Translations under genes and position numbers: made by a program
The notes under the pieces: model-generated
What the model was told of the DNA's origin: nothing
What the model saw: the letters and a program-made list of their open reading frames with translations, nothing else
Databases searched by the model: none
Shown here: piece by piece, positions 27,035 to 35,870 of the stretch
How the letters are laid out: every line of letters starts with the position of its first letter
Position numbering within the stretch: position 1 is the stretch's first letter
Origin: Streptomyces camponoticapitis
GTDB taxonomy: Bacteria; Actinomycetota; Actinomycetes; Streptomycetales; Streptomycetaceae
Reading direction: 5' to 3'
Length of the DNA: 64,000 nucleotides
NCBI RefSeq assembly: GCF_014646115.1
Contig: NZ_BMMV01000022.1
Span: 62,001 to 126,000 of the forward strand

Positions 27035-27835
27035 TCAGACCGGCGGCCAGGGGATCGCGGGCCACTGCCCGGACGGCTTCGGATGCACTCCCGTACGGCG
27101 CAGCTCCTGGACCCGGGACCGTACGGCCTCGGTCTCGGCCGGTGTGATGAGTTCGGCCAACCGGGTGGTGAGCGGGGTGCCTTCGACCAACTCGTCGGCC
27201 AGCCGGTCCAGGACGGTCACCGCCTCGGCGGGCAGCGGCTCCCCCGCCCAGCCCCACAGAAGCGTGCGCAGCTTGTCGTCCACGTTGAAGGTGACGCCGT
27301 GGTCGATCGCGTACAGCCGGCCCCCGGCCTCGGGCAGCAGATGGCCGCCCTTGCGGTCGCCGTTGTTGATGACCGCGTCGAGCACCGCGAGCCGCCGCAG
27401 CCGTGGGTCGTCCGCGTGCACCAGCAGCGCGGTGCGGCCCTCGCCGACCTCGGCGAAGCCGATCGCCTTCCAGCCCTCCGCCGGCTCCTCCTCCTCGACC
27501 AGGGCGAGGAGTTGGGGCGCCGTGTCGCTCTCGTCGGCCTCGATCCAGAGCTGGCACATGCCTTCGCCGTACGGACCGTCACGCAGCACGGTGGGCGGTA
27601 CCAGACCCCAGCCGGTCACCTCGGAGATCTCGTACGCGGCCACCTCGCGCTGGGCGAGCGTCCCGTCGGGGAAGTCCCAGAGCGGCTGCTCCCCGGCGAC
27701 GGGCTTGTAGACGCAGGAGGCTTCCTGTCCCTCGTACGACACGGAGCAGTACAGCACCGCGTTGGAGGCCTCCCGGATCCGGCCCCGTACGGTCAGTTCG
27801 CCCTTGGTGATCAGATCCACCGCTGTCACGCTCAT
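27035..27835 (-). CDS. SCO1664 family protein, PI3/4-kinase-like fold
   Basis: A 266-residue conserved actinobacterial protein (TIGR03843 type). Kinase-like landmarks are visible: Lys in SCVYKPVAGE, a conserved Glu in VAAYEISEVTGW, a catalytic-type loop INNGDRKGGHLL (like DRxxGN of phosphatidylinositol kinases) and a metal-binding IDHGVTF in place of DFG. Substrate and activity are not known. Its ATG overlaps the DUF3090 stop as ATGA, so the two are translated together, and mshC follows 132 bp downstream. The constant link with mshC suggests a role tied to mycothiol or redox control, but this is inference. Confidence 0.88.
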   Translation of the reverse strand: MSVTAVDLITKGELTVRGRIREASNAVLYCSVSYEGQEASCVYKPVAGEQPLWDFPDGTLAQREVAAYEISEVTGWGLVPPTVLRDGPYGEGMCQLWIEADESDTAPQLLALVEEEEPAEGWKAIGFAEVGEGRTALLVHADDPRLRRLAVLDAVINNGDRKGGHLLPEAGGRLYAIDHGVTFNVDDKLRTLLWGWAGEPLPAEAVTVLDRLADELVEGTPLTTRLAELITPAETEAVRSRVQELRRTGVHPKPSGQWPAIPWPPV

Positions 27836-28422
27836 GCGTCGCGGCGGTATCCGTTCTGGCGCGGGCATACGTGTCCCTCCGGGTCGAGCGGCAGACTGCA
27901 CAGCGGGCACGGCGGCCGGCCTGCGTTGACCACGTCCAGGGCACGTTTGGCGAAGGCCCTCGCCTGGGCGCCGGAGAGCCGGACGCGGAGCATCGGCGGG
28001 CCGTTCTCCTCGTCCTGGAGCAGCCGTTCCTCGGCGTCCGCGAGGTCTTCGTCGGTGTCCGCGTCGAGCTCGACGAGGGCCTGGGCCTCGACGATCATGC
28101 GCTGTTCGTCGCCGTCCCAGGCCAGCGCCATGGTGCCGACCCGGAACTCCTCCTCGACGGGCGCGTCGAGCGGTGCGGCGTCGGCGACGTCGGTGGGGGC
28201 CACGGCGGGCACCGGTGCGTTGCCGCCCGTACGGCGCACGACCTCGTCGAGCAGCTCATCTATGCGCTCGGCGAGTGCGGCGACCTGGGTCTTCTCCAGG
28301 GCCACGCTGGTGACGCGGCCCGAGGCGGATGCCTGGAGGAAGAACGTACGGCGGCCAGGCAGCCCGACCGTACCGGCCACGAAGCGGTCCGGCGGGTCGT
28401 AGAGGAACACCTGACGGGACAC
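27832..28422 (-). CDS. DUF3090 family protein with C-terminal zinc ribbon
   Basis: A 196-residue conserved actinobacterial protein (TIGR03847 type), starting SRQVFLYDPPDRFVAGTVG from a GTG. The N-terminal 170 residues are a beta-rich domain with no catalytic motif. The C-terminus holds CPLCSLPLDPEGHVCPR, which with a C-x2-C and H-x-C pattern looks like a one-zinc ribbon. It is the first gene of the two-gene translationally coupled unit with the kinase-like protein. Function unknown. Confidence 0.88.
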   Translation of the reverse strand: MSRQVFLYDPPDRFVAGTVGLPGRRTFFLQASASGRVTSVALEKTQVAALAERIDELLDEVVRRTGGNAPVPAVAPTDVADAAPLDAPVEEEFRVGTMALAWDGDEQRMIVEAQALVELDADTDEDLADAEERLLQDEENGPPMLRVRLSGAQARAFAKRALDVVNAGRPPCPLCSLPLDPEGHVCPRQNGYRRDA

Positions 28423-28468
28423 GTCCTGTCTCCCTTGGGAATTGACGGAATGGGGCGGGCCGGGGGCT

Positions 28469-28489
28469 CCCGGAGGGCGAACCTCCGGG
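28469..28489 (-). terminator. Short hairpin between phosphatase and DUF3090 genes
   Basis: CCCGGAGG and CCTCCGGG pair around GCGAA. The 8-bp stem may partly end the phosphatase transcript or protect an mRNA end; it is too weak to rule out read-through into DUF3090. Confidence 0.45.
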
Positions 28490-28528
28490 GTGGCGCGGAC
28501 GGCCCGTCCACCCTACTGCGCGCGGAGA

Positions 28529-29233
28529 TCACGCCGCGCCGGTGCCGCCGCCCACGACGGCTTCACCGCTGCTGTCCTTCTTTCCCTCCGCGCCGTTCTC
28601 ACGCGGGGTCAGGGAACCGAGGTCACCGGTCTCCCCCAGCCGCAGCAGGAAGGGGCGCAGCCGGGTGTACCGGATGGCGGTGACCGAGCAGGGGTCGGCG
28701 TGGATCCGCTGGAAGAGGTCGAGATGCATGCCGAGCGCGTCGGCGACCAGGGACTTGATGATGTCTCCGTGGGAGCACATCAGGAAGACGGCGTCCTCGC
28801 CGTGCTCGGCCTCGACCCGGGCGTTCCAGTCCCGTACCGCGTCGACGGCGCGTGCCTGCATGCCGCGCATCGACTCACCGCCGGGGAAGGCGGCGGACGA
28901 GGGGTGCTGCTGGACGACCGCCATCAGGGGGTCGTCGGCCAGCTCGGCGAGTTTGCGCCCGGACCAGTCGCCGTAGTCGCACTCGCTGATCCGCTCCTCC
29001 TGGTGCGTGCCGATACCGGGGCGGGCCTCGACGAGCGGCTGGACCGTCTCCAGACAGCGCTGGAGCGGGCTGCTGACGACGGCGGCGAGCGGCAGGCCCG
29101 CGAGGCGTCCCGGCAGGGCGGCGGCCTGCGCGAGGCCCTGCTCGTCGAGCGCGACGCCGGGCGTCCGCCCGGCGAGGACGCCCGAGGTGTTGGCGGTGGA
29201 GCGTCCGTGCCGTACGAGGATCAGGGTGGCCAT
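28529..29233 (-). CDS. Histidine phosphatase family protein, MSMEG_4193 type phosphomutase-like
   Basis: A 234-residue protein of the phosphoglycerate-mutase/histidine-phosphatase superfamily (TIGR03848 type). The catalytic His is in LVRHGRST, the second Arg in SSPLQRCLET, and the distal His in MCSHGDIIKS; the acid is in SECDYGDWSG. The start is ATG 29231-29233, which opens on MATLILVRHG. The last 25 residues are a charged, disordered tail. It is the third of the conserved neighbours of mshC (phosphatase, DUF3090, kinase-like). Substrate unknown. It diverges from corA with 133 bp between. Confidence 0.88.
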   Translation of the reverse strand: MATLILVRHGRSTANTSGVLAGRTPGVALDEQGLAQAAALPGRLAGLPLAAVVSSPLQRCLETVQPLVEARPGIGTHQEERISECDYGDWSGRKLAELADDPLMAVVQQHPSSAAFPGGESMRGMQARAVDAVRDWNARVEAEHGEDAVFLMCSHGDIIKSLVADALGMHLDLFQRIHADPCSVTAIRYTRLRPFLLRLGETGDLGSLTPRENGAEGKKDSSGEAVVGGGTGAA

Positions 29234-29366
29234 GCCGGCCAGCCTAAACGGTGCGCGCAGAGGCGGGCCGGCCACCCGGACGGCGAGGCCGGGAGCGGGG
29301 AGCGGGCCGATCCGGGAGAGCGGCGCTGGTGCGGCAGACGTGCGTCGAACCACTTCGGCCGGGAAT

Positions 29367-30383
29367 ATGGACGGGGTGATCGTCGACCGTGCCATCTACC
29401 GCGACGGGCGCCGCACCGACGGGCCCGCCGATCTGTCCGACGCGCTGGCCGAGGCGCGCGCCGAGGGGGACGCCTTCCTCTGGGTCGGGCTGTATGAGCC
29501 GACGGAGCAGGAGTTCGACCTCGTCAGCACCGAGTTCGGCATGCACCCGCTGGCCGTCGAGGACGCGCTCAAGGCCCATCAGCGGCCCAAGCTGGAGATC
29601 TACGACGACTCGCTGTTCATGGTGCTCAAACCGGTCGTGTACGACTCCGAGCAGGACACCGTCTCCAGCGGCGAGCTGATGGTCTTCGTCGGCGACTCGT
29701 TCGTGGTGACCGTCCGGCACGGCGAGGGCGCGCCGCTGCACGCCGTACGCATGCGCCTTGAGTCGGAGCCCAAGGTGCTCAGGCACGGTCCGACCGCGGT
29801 TCTCTACGCGGTGAGTGACGCGGTGGTCGACCACTACATCGATGTCGGCAACGAGCTCCAGGTCGACCTGGAGGAGCTGGAGGCGCAGGTCTTCTCGCCG
29901 AACGAGGGCGGTTCGGGCCGGGCCCGCAGGACGGACAGCCAGCCGACGGCGGAGCGGATCTACACCTTCAAGCGGCAGGTGCTGGAGTTCCGCCGGGCGG
30001 CCGGGCCGCTGGCCGAGCCCATCTCGCGCCTCACGCGCGCCGGGGTGCCGTTCGTCAAGGAGAGGTCGCAGCCGTTCTTCCGGGACGTGGACGATCATCT
30101 GACGCGCGTCAACGAGCAGGTGGAGGGCCTCGACCGGCTGGTCTCGGACATCCTGTACGCCCATCTCGCGCAGATGGGCGTCCGGCAGAACGACGACATG
30201 CGCAAGATCTCCGCCTGGGCGGCGATGGCCGCCGTGCCGACGCTGCTCGCGGGGATCTGGGGCATGAACTTCCAGCACATGCCCGAGCTGGCGCAGGTGT
30301 GGGGTTATCCGGCCGCGCTGTCGGTGATGCTGGGCGCGGTGACCTTCCTGCACCGGCTCTTCAAGCGCAACGGCTGGCTCTGA
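29367..30383 (+). CDS. corA: CorA family magnesium/cobalt channel
   Basis: A 338-residue pentameric divalent-cation channel. The N-terminal cytoplasmic funnel domain is followed by a long helix (VEGLDRLVSDILYAHLAQMG) and two C-terminal membrane segments. The selectivity signature GMNFQHMPEL lies between them. A basic cytosolic tail (FKRNGWL) closes the protein. The start is uncertain: ATG 29367 or GTG 29376. It stands alone, and its stop codon lies within the terminator hairpin. Confidence 0.93.
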   Translation: MDGVIVDRAIYRDGRRTDGPADLSDALAEARAEGDAFLWVGLYEPTEQEFDLVSTEFGMHPLAVEDALKAHQRPKLEIYDDSLFMVLKPVVYDSEQDTVSSGELMVFVGDSFVVTVRHGEGAPLHAVRMRLESEPKVLRHGPTAVLYAVSDAVVDHYIDVGNELQVDLEELEAQVFSPNEGGSGRARRTDSQPTAERIYTFKRQVLEFRRAAGPLAEPISRLTRAGVPFVKERSQPFFRDVDDHLTRVNEQVEGLDRLVSDILYAHLAQMGVRQNDDMRKISAWAAMAAVPTLLAGIWGMNFQHMPELAQVWGYPAALSVMLGAVTFLHRLFKRNGWL

Positions 30384-30408
30384 TCCGGCCGGCGGGCCGG
30401 CCGGGTCA
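30381..30408. terminator. Terminator overlapping the corA stop codon
   Basis: A 13-bp stem with one G-T pair and a 2-nt loop starts at the TGA stop itself (30381-30393 with 30396-30408). It also faces the end of the convergent ferritin-like gene at 30437 and can serve both. Confidence 0.75.
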
Positions 30409-30436
30409 GGGCTCCACGGCTCCGGGGCCGTACGGC

Positions 30437-31219
30437 TCAGAAAGCGGGCGCGGTCGCCGGACCGCCCAGCGCGTCGCGGCGCACCGGCATGCTGAGGCTG
30501 ACCATCCGCCGCCAGCGGCCCGCCCGCTCCACCCCGTACATGGCGTGGATGCCCGCGGTCAGCAGCGCCGCCTTGGGGCGGGGCCAGCGCAGGATGCGGC
30601 CCATGTGCTCCATCACGGCGATGCTCACGTCGCGGTAGATCTGGATCTCGGCGTGCGCGCTCTCCTGGAGCACCCGGTGGATGGTGCGGCCGTGGCCCTG
30701 GCGCGCGAGACGCAGCAACTCCTCGTGGCAGTAGGCCAGATGGTTGTCCTCGTCGGCACTGATCATCTGCACGGCCTTGCCGACGACGGGGTGGTCCGCG
30801 AAGTGTTTCCGCAGCAACTCCATCTGGTCGGAGGCGCGCTGCTCGGTGACCCGGCTGTGCGAGAGGTAGACGACGATGTCGTGCTCCGTCAGCGGGTCGT
30901 TGCGGCGCAGTTTGTCGTGCGGGAGGCCGATACCGCGCCGTTCGAGCAGCAGCGTGTAGTCGGTGGCGGGCGGGACGTCGACGGGCTCCAGACCGCGCTT
31001 CTTCAGCATCGCCTGGAAGATCCGCCCGTGTTTGTCCTCGTCGGCGCCGTGCCGCGTGATCTTGGGTGCGAGGTCCCGCATTCCATCGGGCACCAAGGCG
31101 GCGATACGGCCGTTCTCCCAGCCGCCCTGGGCCTCGCCGCTGGCCGCGATGGAGCAGAAGAGCTGAAAGGACTCGTCGTTGTCGAGGATTTCCTCGAACA
31201 GGCCTCGGGCCGAGAGCAT
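30437..31219 (-). CDS. Ferritin-like diiron protein of unknown function
   Basis: A 260-residue helical protein. Two E-x-x-H pairs, ADEDKHGR at about residue 60 and SADEDNHLAYC at about residue 155, are spaced as in diiron four-helix bundles, with further His in LTEHDIVVYL and ESAHAEIQIY. This suggests a carboxylate-bridged iron centre for oxidation or oxygen handling, but no reaction can be named. The start ATG 31217-31219 (MLSARGLFEEIL) has GGAGG upstream. It is a single gene between corA and the F420-type oxidoreductase. Confidence 0.75.
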   Translation of the reverse strand: MLSARGLFEEILDNDESFQLFCSIAASGEAQGGWENGRIAALVPDGMRDLAPKITRHGADEDKHGRIFQAMLKKRGLEPVDVPPATDYTLLLERRGIGLPHDKLRRNDPLTEHDIVVYLSHSRVTEQRASDQMELLRKHFADHPVVGKAVQMISADEDNHLAYCHEELLRLARQGHGRTIHRVLQESAHAEIQIYRDVSIAVMEHMGRILRWPRPKAALLTAGIHAMYGVERAGRWRRMVSLSMPVRRDALGGPATAPAF

Positions 31220-31401
31220 TGGATGCCACCTCCATACCGATGTCCGCACAGACATCCGCACAAGGATTCAAATGCGACACCGCGGAGCAGGCAACAGCTC
31301 AGGTACCGGAATCGGCCGTTCGAGGGAGGGGCGGGCGCACGTCCGTACGTATACGGGCATGCGTAACCCGGTGGATGCCGGGGGCGTTGTCCTTTGCGAC
31401 G

Positions 31402-31439
31402 GCCGTGGCGGGGAAGACCCCCCGAGCCCCCACCACGGC
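31402..31439 (-). terminator. Terminator after the LLM oxidoreductase gene
   Basis: A 12-bp stem with one mismatch (31402-31413 with 31428-31439) lies 22 bp beyond the stop of the minus-strand oxidoreductase gene. Further upstream, CCGTA-CGTA-TACGG at about 31342 could be an operator for the ferritin-like gene. Confidence 0.6.
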
Positions 31440-31460
31440 TGCGGACTTCCGCCTTCTCTC

Positions 31461-32513
31461 TCAGGTGACGAGACCCGCCAGTTCCAGGGCCTGGGTGCCC
31501 GCGCGCAGGGCCGCGAGGCGTTCGTCGAGGGTGAAGCCGGCGGGGGCCAGGGTCAGCGTCGTGACACCGGCCGCGTCGTACGCCTTCATCCGGTCGGCGA
31601 TCCGCTCCACCGAGCCGAGCAGCGTGGTCGAGTCGATCAGCTGGTGCGGGACGGCGGCCCCGGCGCCCTCCTTGTCGCCGGTCAGATACCTGTCCTGGAT
31701 CTCGACCGCCTCGCGCTCGTATCCCATACGCCGGGCGAGCTGGTTGTAGAAGTTCTGCTTGCGGCTGCCCATACCGCCCACGTACAGCGCGGTGTAGGGG
31801 CGGAACATGTCCGCGAGCGCCTCGATGTCGTCGCCCAGCGCGATCGGCAGGGTCGGGCAGACGTCGAAGCCGTCCATGGTCAGACCGGCCTTCTCGCGGC
31901 CCGCGCGCAGATGCCTGAGCGCGGTCTCCTCAAGATGCTCGGCCGAGGGGAAGATCAGCAGCGCGCCGTCGGCGATCTCACCTGTCTGCTCAAGGTTCTT
32001 GGGGCCGATCGCGGCGATGTAGAGCGGGATGTGCTCGCGCTCGGGGTGGACGGTGAGCTTGAGGGCCTTTCCGGGTCCGCCGGGCAGCGGCAGCGTCCAG
32101 TGCTCGCCTTCGTAGGAGAGGCGCTCGCGGGACATCGCGCGGCGGACGATCTCGACGTACTCACGGGTGCGGGCCAGCGGCTTGTCGAACTTGACGCCGT
32201 ACCAGCCCTCGGAGACCTGCGGCCCGGAGACCCCGAGGCCGAGACGGAACCGGCCGCCGGAGAGCGAGTCCAGCGTGGCGGCCGTCATCGCCGTCATCGC
32301 GGGCTGGCGGGCCGGGATCTGGAGGATCGCCGAACCGATGTCGATGTTCTCCGTCTGGGCGGCGACCCAGCTCAGCACCGTGGGGACGTCGGAGCCGTAC
32401 GCCTCGGCGGCCCAGCAGACGTCGTAGCCGAGCCGGTCGGCCTCCTGGGCGACGGCGAGGTTGTCGCTGTCCATGCCGGCGCCCCAGTAGCCGAGATTGA
32501 TGCCGAGCCGCAT
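31461..32513 (-). CDS. LLM class F420-dependent oxidoreductase
   Basis: A 350-residue luciferase-like TIM-barrel enzyme. It opens MRLGINLGYWGAGMDSDNLA and has the family segments ADRLGYDVCWAAEAYGSD, SGGRFRLGLGVSGPQVSEGWYG and the non-prolyl-cis region IGSAILQIPARQPAMTAM. Such enzymes use coenzyme F420 (or FMN) to oxidise or reduce varied substrates; the substrate is unknown. I chose ATG 32511-32513, 5 nt after AAGGGAG; a GTG two codons upstream would lie in the ribosome site. A palindrome (32524-32537) overlaps its leader. It diverges from the aldo/keto reductase. Confidence 0.88.
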   Translation of the reverse strand: MRLGINLGYWGAGMDSDNLAVAQEADRLGYDVCWAAEAYGSDVPTVLSWVAAQTENIDIGSAILQIPARQPAMTAMTAATLDSLSGGRFRLGLGVSGPQVSEGWYGVKFDKPLARTREYVEIVRRAMSRERLSYEGEHWTLPLPGGPGKALKLTVHPEREHIPLYIAAIGPKNLEQTGEIADGALLIFPSAEHLEETALRHLRAGREKAGLTMDGFDVCPTLPIALGDDIEALADMFRPYTALYVGGMGSRKQNFYNQLARRMGYEREAVEIQDRYLTGDKEGAGAAVPHQLIDSTTLLGSVERIADRMKAYDAAGVTTLTLAPAGFTLDERLAALRAGTQALELAGLVT

Positions 32514-32523
32514 AACCACTCCC

Positions 32524-32537
32524 TTACCGATCAGTAA
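32524..32537. promoter_or_regulatory. Palindrome overlapping the leader of the LLM oxidoreductase gene
   Basis: TTACCGA-TCAGTAA is a 7-7 dyad with one mismatch, like many TetR-family sites. It ends a few bases before the ribosome-binding site of the minus-strand gene, so a bound protein would block initiation. No regulator gene is adjacent. Confidence 0.4.
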
Positions 32538-32664
32538 CCATCTCTGTGGCGGGACTCTAGCGTGTGGTGCGGGCGTTCGTCAGGGCCGCCATCGGGCCTC
32601 GGCCGGGGGCGGGTTGTCCACAGGCTCACTGCGAGTGGGGCCTCGGCCAGTAATCTCAGCGGTC

Positions 32665-33648
32665 ATGGAGCAGAGGCATCTCGGCCGTACCGGCCTGCGA
32701 GTGTCCCGGATCGGGCTCGGCACGCTGACCTGGGGGCGGGACACCGACGAGCACGACGCCGCCGACCAGTTGAAGGCTTTCTGGGAGGCGGGCGGCACTC
32801 TCGTCGACACCGCCGACGTGTACGGGGGCGGGGAGGCGGAATATCTGCTCGGACAGCTCGTGGAGAGACTGGTGCCGCGCCGGGATCTGGTGATCGCCAC
32901 CAAGGCGGGCAGTGTGCCCGATCCGTACCGGCGCTTCGACGGCTCGCGCGGGCATCTGCTCGCCGCCCTGGACGCCTCGCTGGAGCGGCTGGGCACGGAC
33001 CATGTCGATCTTTGGCAGGTCCACGCCTTCGACACCGGGACACCCCTGGAGGAGACGCTCCAGGCGCTCGACATAGCAGTGAGCAGCGGCCGGGCCAGAT
33101 ACGCGGGGGTGTCCAACTTCTCGGGCTGGCAGCTCGCCAAGGCGGCCACCTGGCAGCTGGCCTCCCCCGGCGTACGGACCCGGCTGGCCAGCACGCAGAT
33201 GGAGTACTCCCTGCTCCAACGGGGCGTGGAGCGCGAGGTGTTGCCGGCCGCCGTCGATCTGGGCGTCGGGCTGCTGCCCTCGTCGCCGCTCGGCCGGGGC
33301 GTGCTGACGGGCAAGTACCGGCACTCCACGCCGGCCGACTCCCGTGGCGCCTCGGAGCAGTTGGCGCCGTTCGTCGAGCCGTATCTCGACGAGCCCGCGA
33401 GCCGCATCGTCGACGCGGTGGTGACCGCGGCGGAAGGACTGGCGACGACAGCGCTGGAGGTGGCCCTCGCGTGGGTCAGGGACCGGCCCGGCGTGGTGGC
33501 CCCGATCATCGGGGCGCGCAACGCGCACCAGCTCACGGCCGCGCTGTCAGTGGAGAGCCTTAGGCTTCCCGACGAGATCTGCCGGGCGCTCGACGATGTG
33601 TCGGCGCCCGTGCACCGCTATCCCGATCAGGACTGGAGCACCCTGTGA
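32665..33648 (+). CDS. Aldo/keto reductase
   Basis: A 327-residue NADPH-dependent TIM-barrel reductase. The catalytic tetrad is visible as Asp and Tyr in DTADVYGGGEAE, Lys in VIATKAGSV and His in LWQVHAFD. The NADP-binding segment is GLLPSSPLGRGVLTGKY and IIGARNAHQL. It resembles the YajO/voltage-channel beta-subunit-like branch. The substrate is unknown. It overlaps the next gene by GTGA (33645-33648), so translation of the RecD-like protein is coupled to it. The ATG start has no strong ribosome site. Confidence 0.9.
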   Translation: MEQRHLGRTGLRVSRIGLGTLTWGRDTDEHDAADQLKAFWEAGGTLVDTADVYGGGEAEYLLGQLVERLVPRRDLVIATKAGSVPDPYRRFDGSRGHLLAALDASLERLGTDHVDLWQVHAFDTGTPLEETLQALDIAVSSGRARYAGVSNFSGWQLAKAATWQLASPGVRTRLASTQMEYSLLQRGVEREVLPAAVDLGVGLLPSSPLGRGVLTGKYRHSTPADSRGASEQLAPFVEPYLDEPASRIVDAVVTAAEGLATTALEVALAWVRDRPGVVAPIIGARNAHQLTAALSVESLRLPDEICRALDDVSAPVHRYPDQDWSTL

Positions 33649-35843
33649 CTGTGCCTTCCCCGGGGGCACCCCCCGGATCACCCGCCGAGGACCGCGACAC
33701 CGCAGTCGCGGAGGAGTCCGCGGCCGAGCCGGTCGCCGGCGCGGACGGCGGCGCGGACGGCGGCGGGGCCGAGGGCGCGGGCGGGGAGGGGGCCGAGGAC
33801 GAGGCGAAGTCAGCCGAGGCCGAGGCCGCGCAGTTGTCGGAGGCCCAGGCCGAGATCGCCGCGCAGCGTGAGCTGCGCGCCCGGATCGCACAGCGCAAGG
33901 CCGAGAAGGAGGGCCCCGTCCCGGCGGGCGCCAAGCTGAGCGGGCAGGCGGCGGATCTGCTCGCCGCCGTACGGGCCATGGAGAGCGGTCAGGCGGCTCC
34001 GGCCGCTCCGGTGGCGCCCGCCGCCGCGCGCGCCGTACCTGCCGCCGTGGACGCCGCCGTACCGGCTCAGAACCGGCCTCGGGCTCCCGAGCCCGCCCGG
34101 GCCGCGCCGGCGGCCCCCACGACCGCTCCGGGGGTCGTGGCGGCCGTAGGGGCCGTGCTCGCCGATGGCGGTGCGCCGGCGGCGCTGGCACCGCAGGTCA
34201 CCGCGGTGCTCGGGGAGCGGGCCGGTGACGCGCTGCGCGCCGACCCGTGGCTGCTGCTGTCCGTCCCCGGTGTCCGGCCCGAACAGGCCGACGGTTTCGC
34301 CCGTGCGCTGCTCGGCGACGGCTGCGGTCCCGGTGATGAGCGGCGGTCCGCCGCCCTCGTCGGCTGGCTGCTGGAGCGCGCCGCCCTCCAGGGGCACACG
34401 GCGCTCGCGTTCCCGGCGGTGCGGGCCGCGCTCGCCGAGCGGTCCGTGCCGGACCCCGACGAGGCCCTGCGGCACGCGATCGCGGAGGGCGCCGTGCTGG
34501 TGTTCCAGGACGGCGCCGATGACATCGGCGAGGACGCCGAGGACGGGACGGCTGACGGCGAGGGTGCGGAGGGCGCCGCCGATGGTCCGGCCGCGCCCGT
34601 GCTGCTCGGTCTCGACCGGTACGCGCTCGCCGAGGAGAGCCTCGCCGACGGTTTGGCCCGGCTGGTGAAGACCACCCAGGAGGCGTCCTGGGACGAGGCC
34701 GCGGCGCAGGCGCCCTCCCCCTCGGCGGGTGAACTGATCCGCGCGGTCGCCGGGCACGGTCTGGTGGTGCACACCGGCGGCGAGGCCGCGCGCGCCGAGC
34801 CGGTGGCCCTCGCCGAGGCCGTGCGGGCGCTCGGTCTGCGGCCGGTCGTCGCCGCGCACAGCGAGAACGGCCGGCGCCGCCTCGGCGCCGGCGCCGTGAC
34901 CGTCGCGGGGCTGCTGTCCGGCGCGGAGGGGCCGGGACGGGACGCGGACGGCGCGCTCGACCTGGACGTCCTCGTCGTCCTGGACGCGCCCCAACTGGAC
35001 GTGGAGACCGCGACGACGCTGGTGGAGTCCCTGCCCGACGGCGCGCGGCTGGTCCTCGGCGGCGACCCCGGGGTGCTCTGGTCTGCGGGCGCGGGCCGGG
35101 TCTTCGCGGATCTGCTGGCAGCCAGGGTCTGCCCGCAGATCGCCTCACGCACGCCCGACCCCGGGCCGCTCGGCGAGCTGGTCTCCGGCATCGGCATCGG
35201 CGAGCTGAACCAGGTCGAGGCGCCCGGCAAGGAGGTCGTGATCGTGCCCGTGCGCGACGCGGGCGAGGCCGTGCACCGTACGGTTCAGCTCGTCGCCGAC
35301 TCGGTGCCGCGCGCCATCGGGGTGCCGTCCGGGCAGACGCAGGTGATCACGGTCGGGCACGGCGGCGCGGTGGGGACGCGCGCGCTGAACGTGGCGCTCA
35401 AGGAGCGGCTGAATCCCGGCCCCGGCCGGTTCGGCGGCTTCGACCCGGACGACCGGGTCGCCTATGTGCCCGCACCGGGCCGGACCCTGACGGGCGCGGT
35501 CGTGTCGGCGGACGCGGAGGGACTGCGGCTGGACTGCGACGGGGTGCCCGTCGTGGTGCCCAAGGAACTGGTCGAGTCGGTCGTACGGCACGGCTGGGCG
35601 CTCACCGCGCACCAGGCGGCGGGGATGCGGTGGCCGGCCGCCGTCGTGGTCCTGCCCGGCGACGCGGCGCAGGGCCTGAGCCGGCCCTGGGTCTACACGG
35701 CCTTCGGCCGGGGCGAGCGTCATCTGTCCGTGGTCCACGGCGTCGACCAGGTGCTCGCGCACGCGGTGGCGGAGGTACCGGCCGCCGAGCGGACCACCCG
35801 GCTGCGGACGCTCCTGGAGGGCCTGCTGACGCCCGCGGTGTGA
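33645..35843 (+). CDS. RecD-like helicase homologue with degraded ATPase motifs
   Basis: A 732-residue protein. The first 180 residues are acidic, Ala-rich and disordered. Next come helix-hairpin-helix repeats (about 190-230, VLGERAGDALRADPWLLLSV), as in RecD2. The rest follows the RecD2 helicase layout, but every ATPase motif is lost: the Walker A position reads VVHTGGEAARAEP with no GKT; Walker B is VVLDAPQLD instead of DE; motif III is LVLGGDPGVLWSAGAGRVF; and the C-terminal TVHKSQG equivalent is TAHQAAGMRWPAAVVV. It is unlikely to hydrolyse ATP. A DNA-binding or scaffold role is possible. It is translationally coupled to the aldo/keto reductase by GTGA. Confidence 0.8.
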   Translation: MTVPSPGAPPGSPAEDRDTAVAEESAAEPVAGADGGADGGGAEGAGGEGAEDEAKSAEAEAAQLSEAQAEIAAQRELRARIAQRKAEKEGPVPAGAKLSGQAADLLAAVRAMESGQAAPAAPVAPAAARAVPAAVDAAVPAQNRPRAPEPARAAPAAPTTAPGVVAAVGAVLADGGAPAALAPQVTAVLGERAGDALRADPWLLLSVPGVRPEQADGFARALLGDGCGPGDERRSAALVGWLLERAALQGHTALAFPAVRAALAERSVPDPDEALRHAIAEGAVLVFQDGADDIGEDAEDGTADGEGAEGAADGPAAPVLLGLDRYALAEESLADGLARLVKTTQEASWDEAAAQAPSPSAGELIRAVAGHGLVVHTGGEAARAEPVALAEAVRALGLRPVVAAHSENGRRRLGAGAVTVAGLLSGAEGPGRDADGALDLDVLVVLDAPQLDVETATTLVESLPDGARLVLGGDPGVLWSAGAGRVFADLLAARVCPQIASRTPDPGPLGELVSGIGIGELNQVEAPGKEVVIVPVRDAGEAVHRTVQLVADSVPRAIGVPSGQTQVITVGHGGAVGTRALNVALKERLNPGPGRFGGFDPDDRVAYVPAPGRTLTGAVVSADAEGLRLDCDGVPVVVPKELVESVVRHGWALTAHQAAGMRWPAAVVVLPGDAAQGLSRPWVYTAFGRGERHLSVVHGVDQVLAHAVAEVPAAERTTRLRTLLEGLLTPAV

Positions 35844-35870
35844 CCCGGTGCCCCCTGGGGTGGCCCGAAC

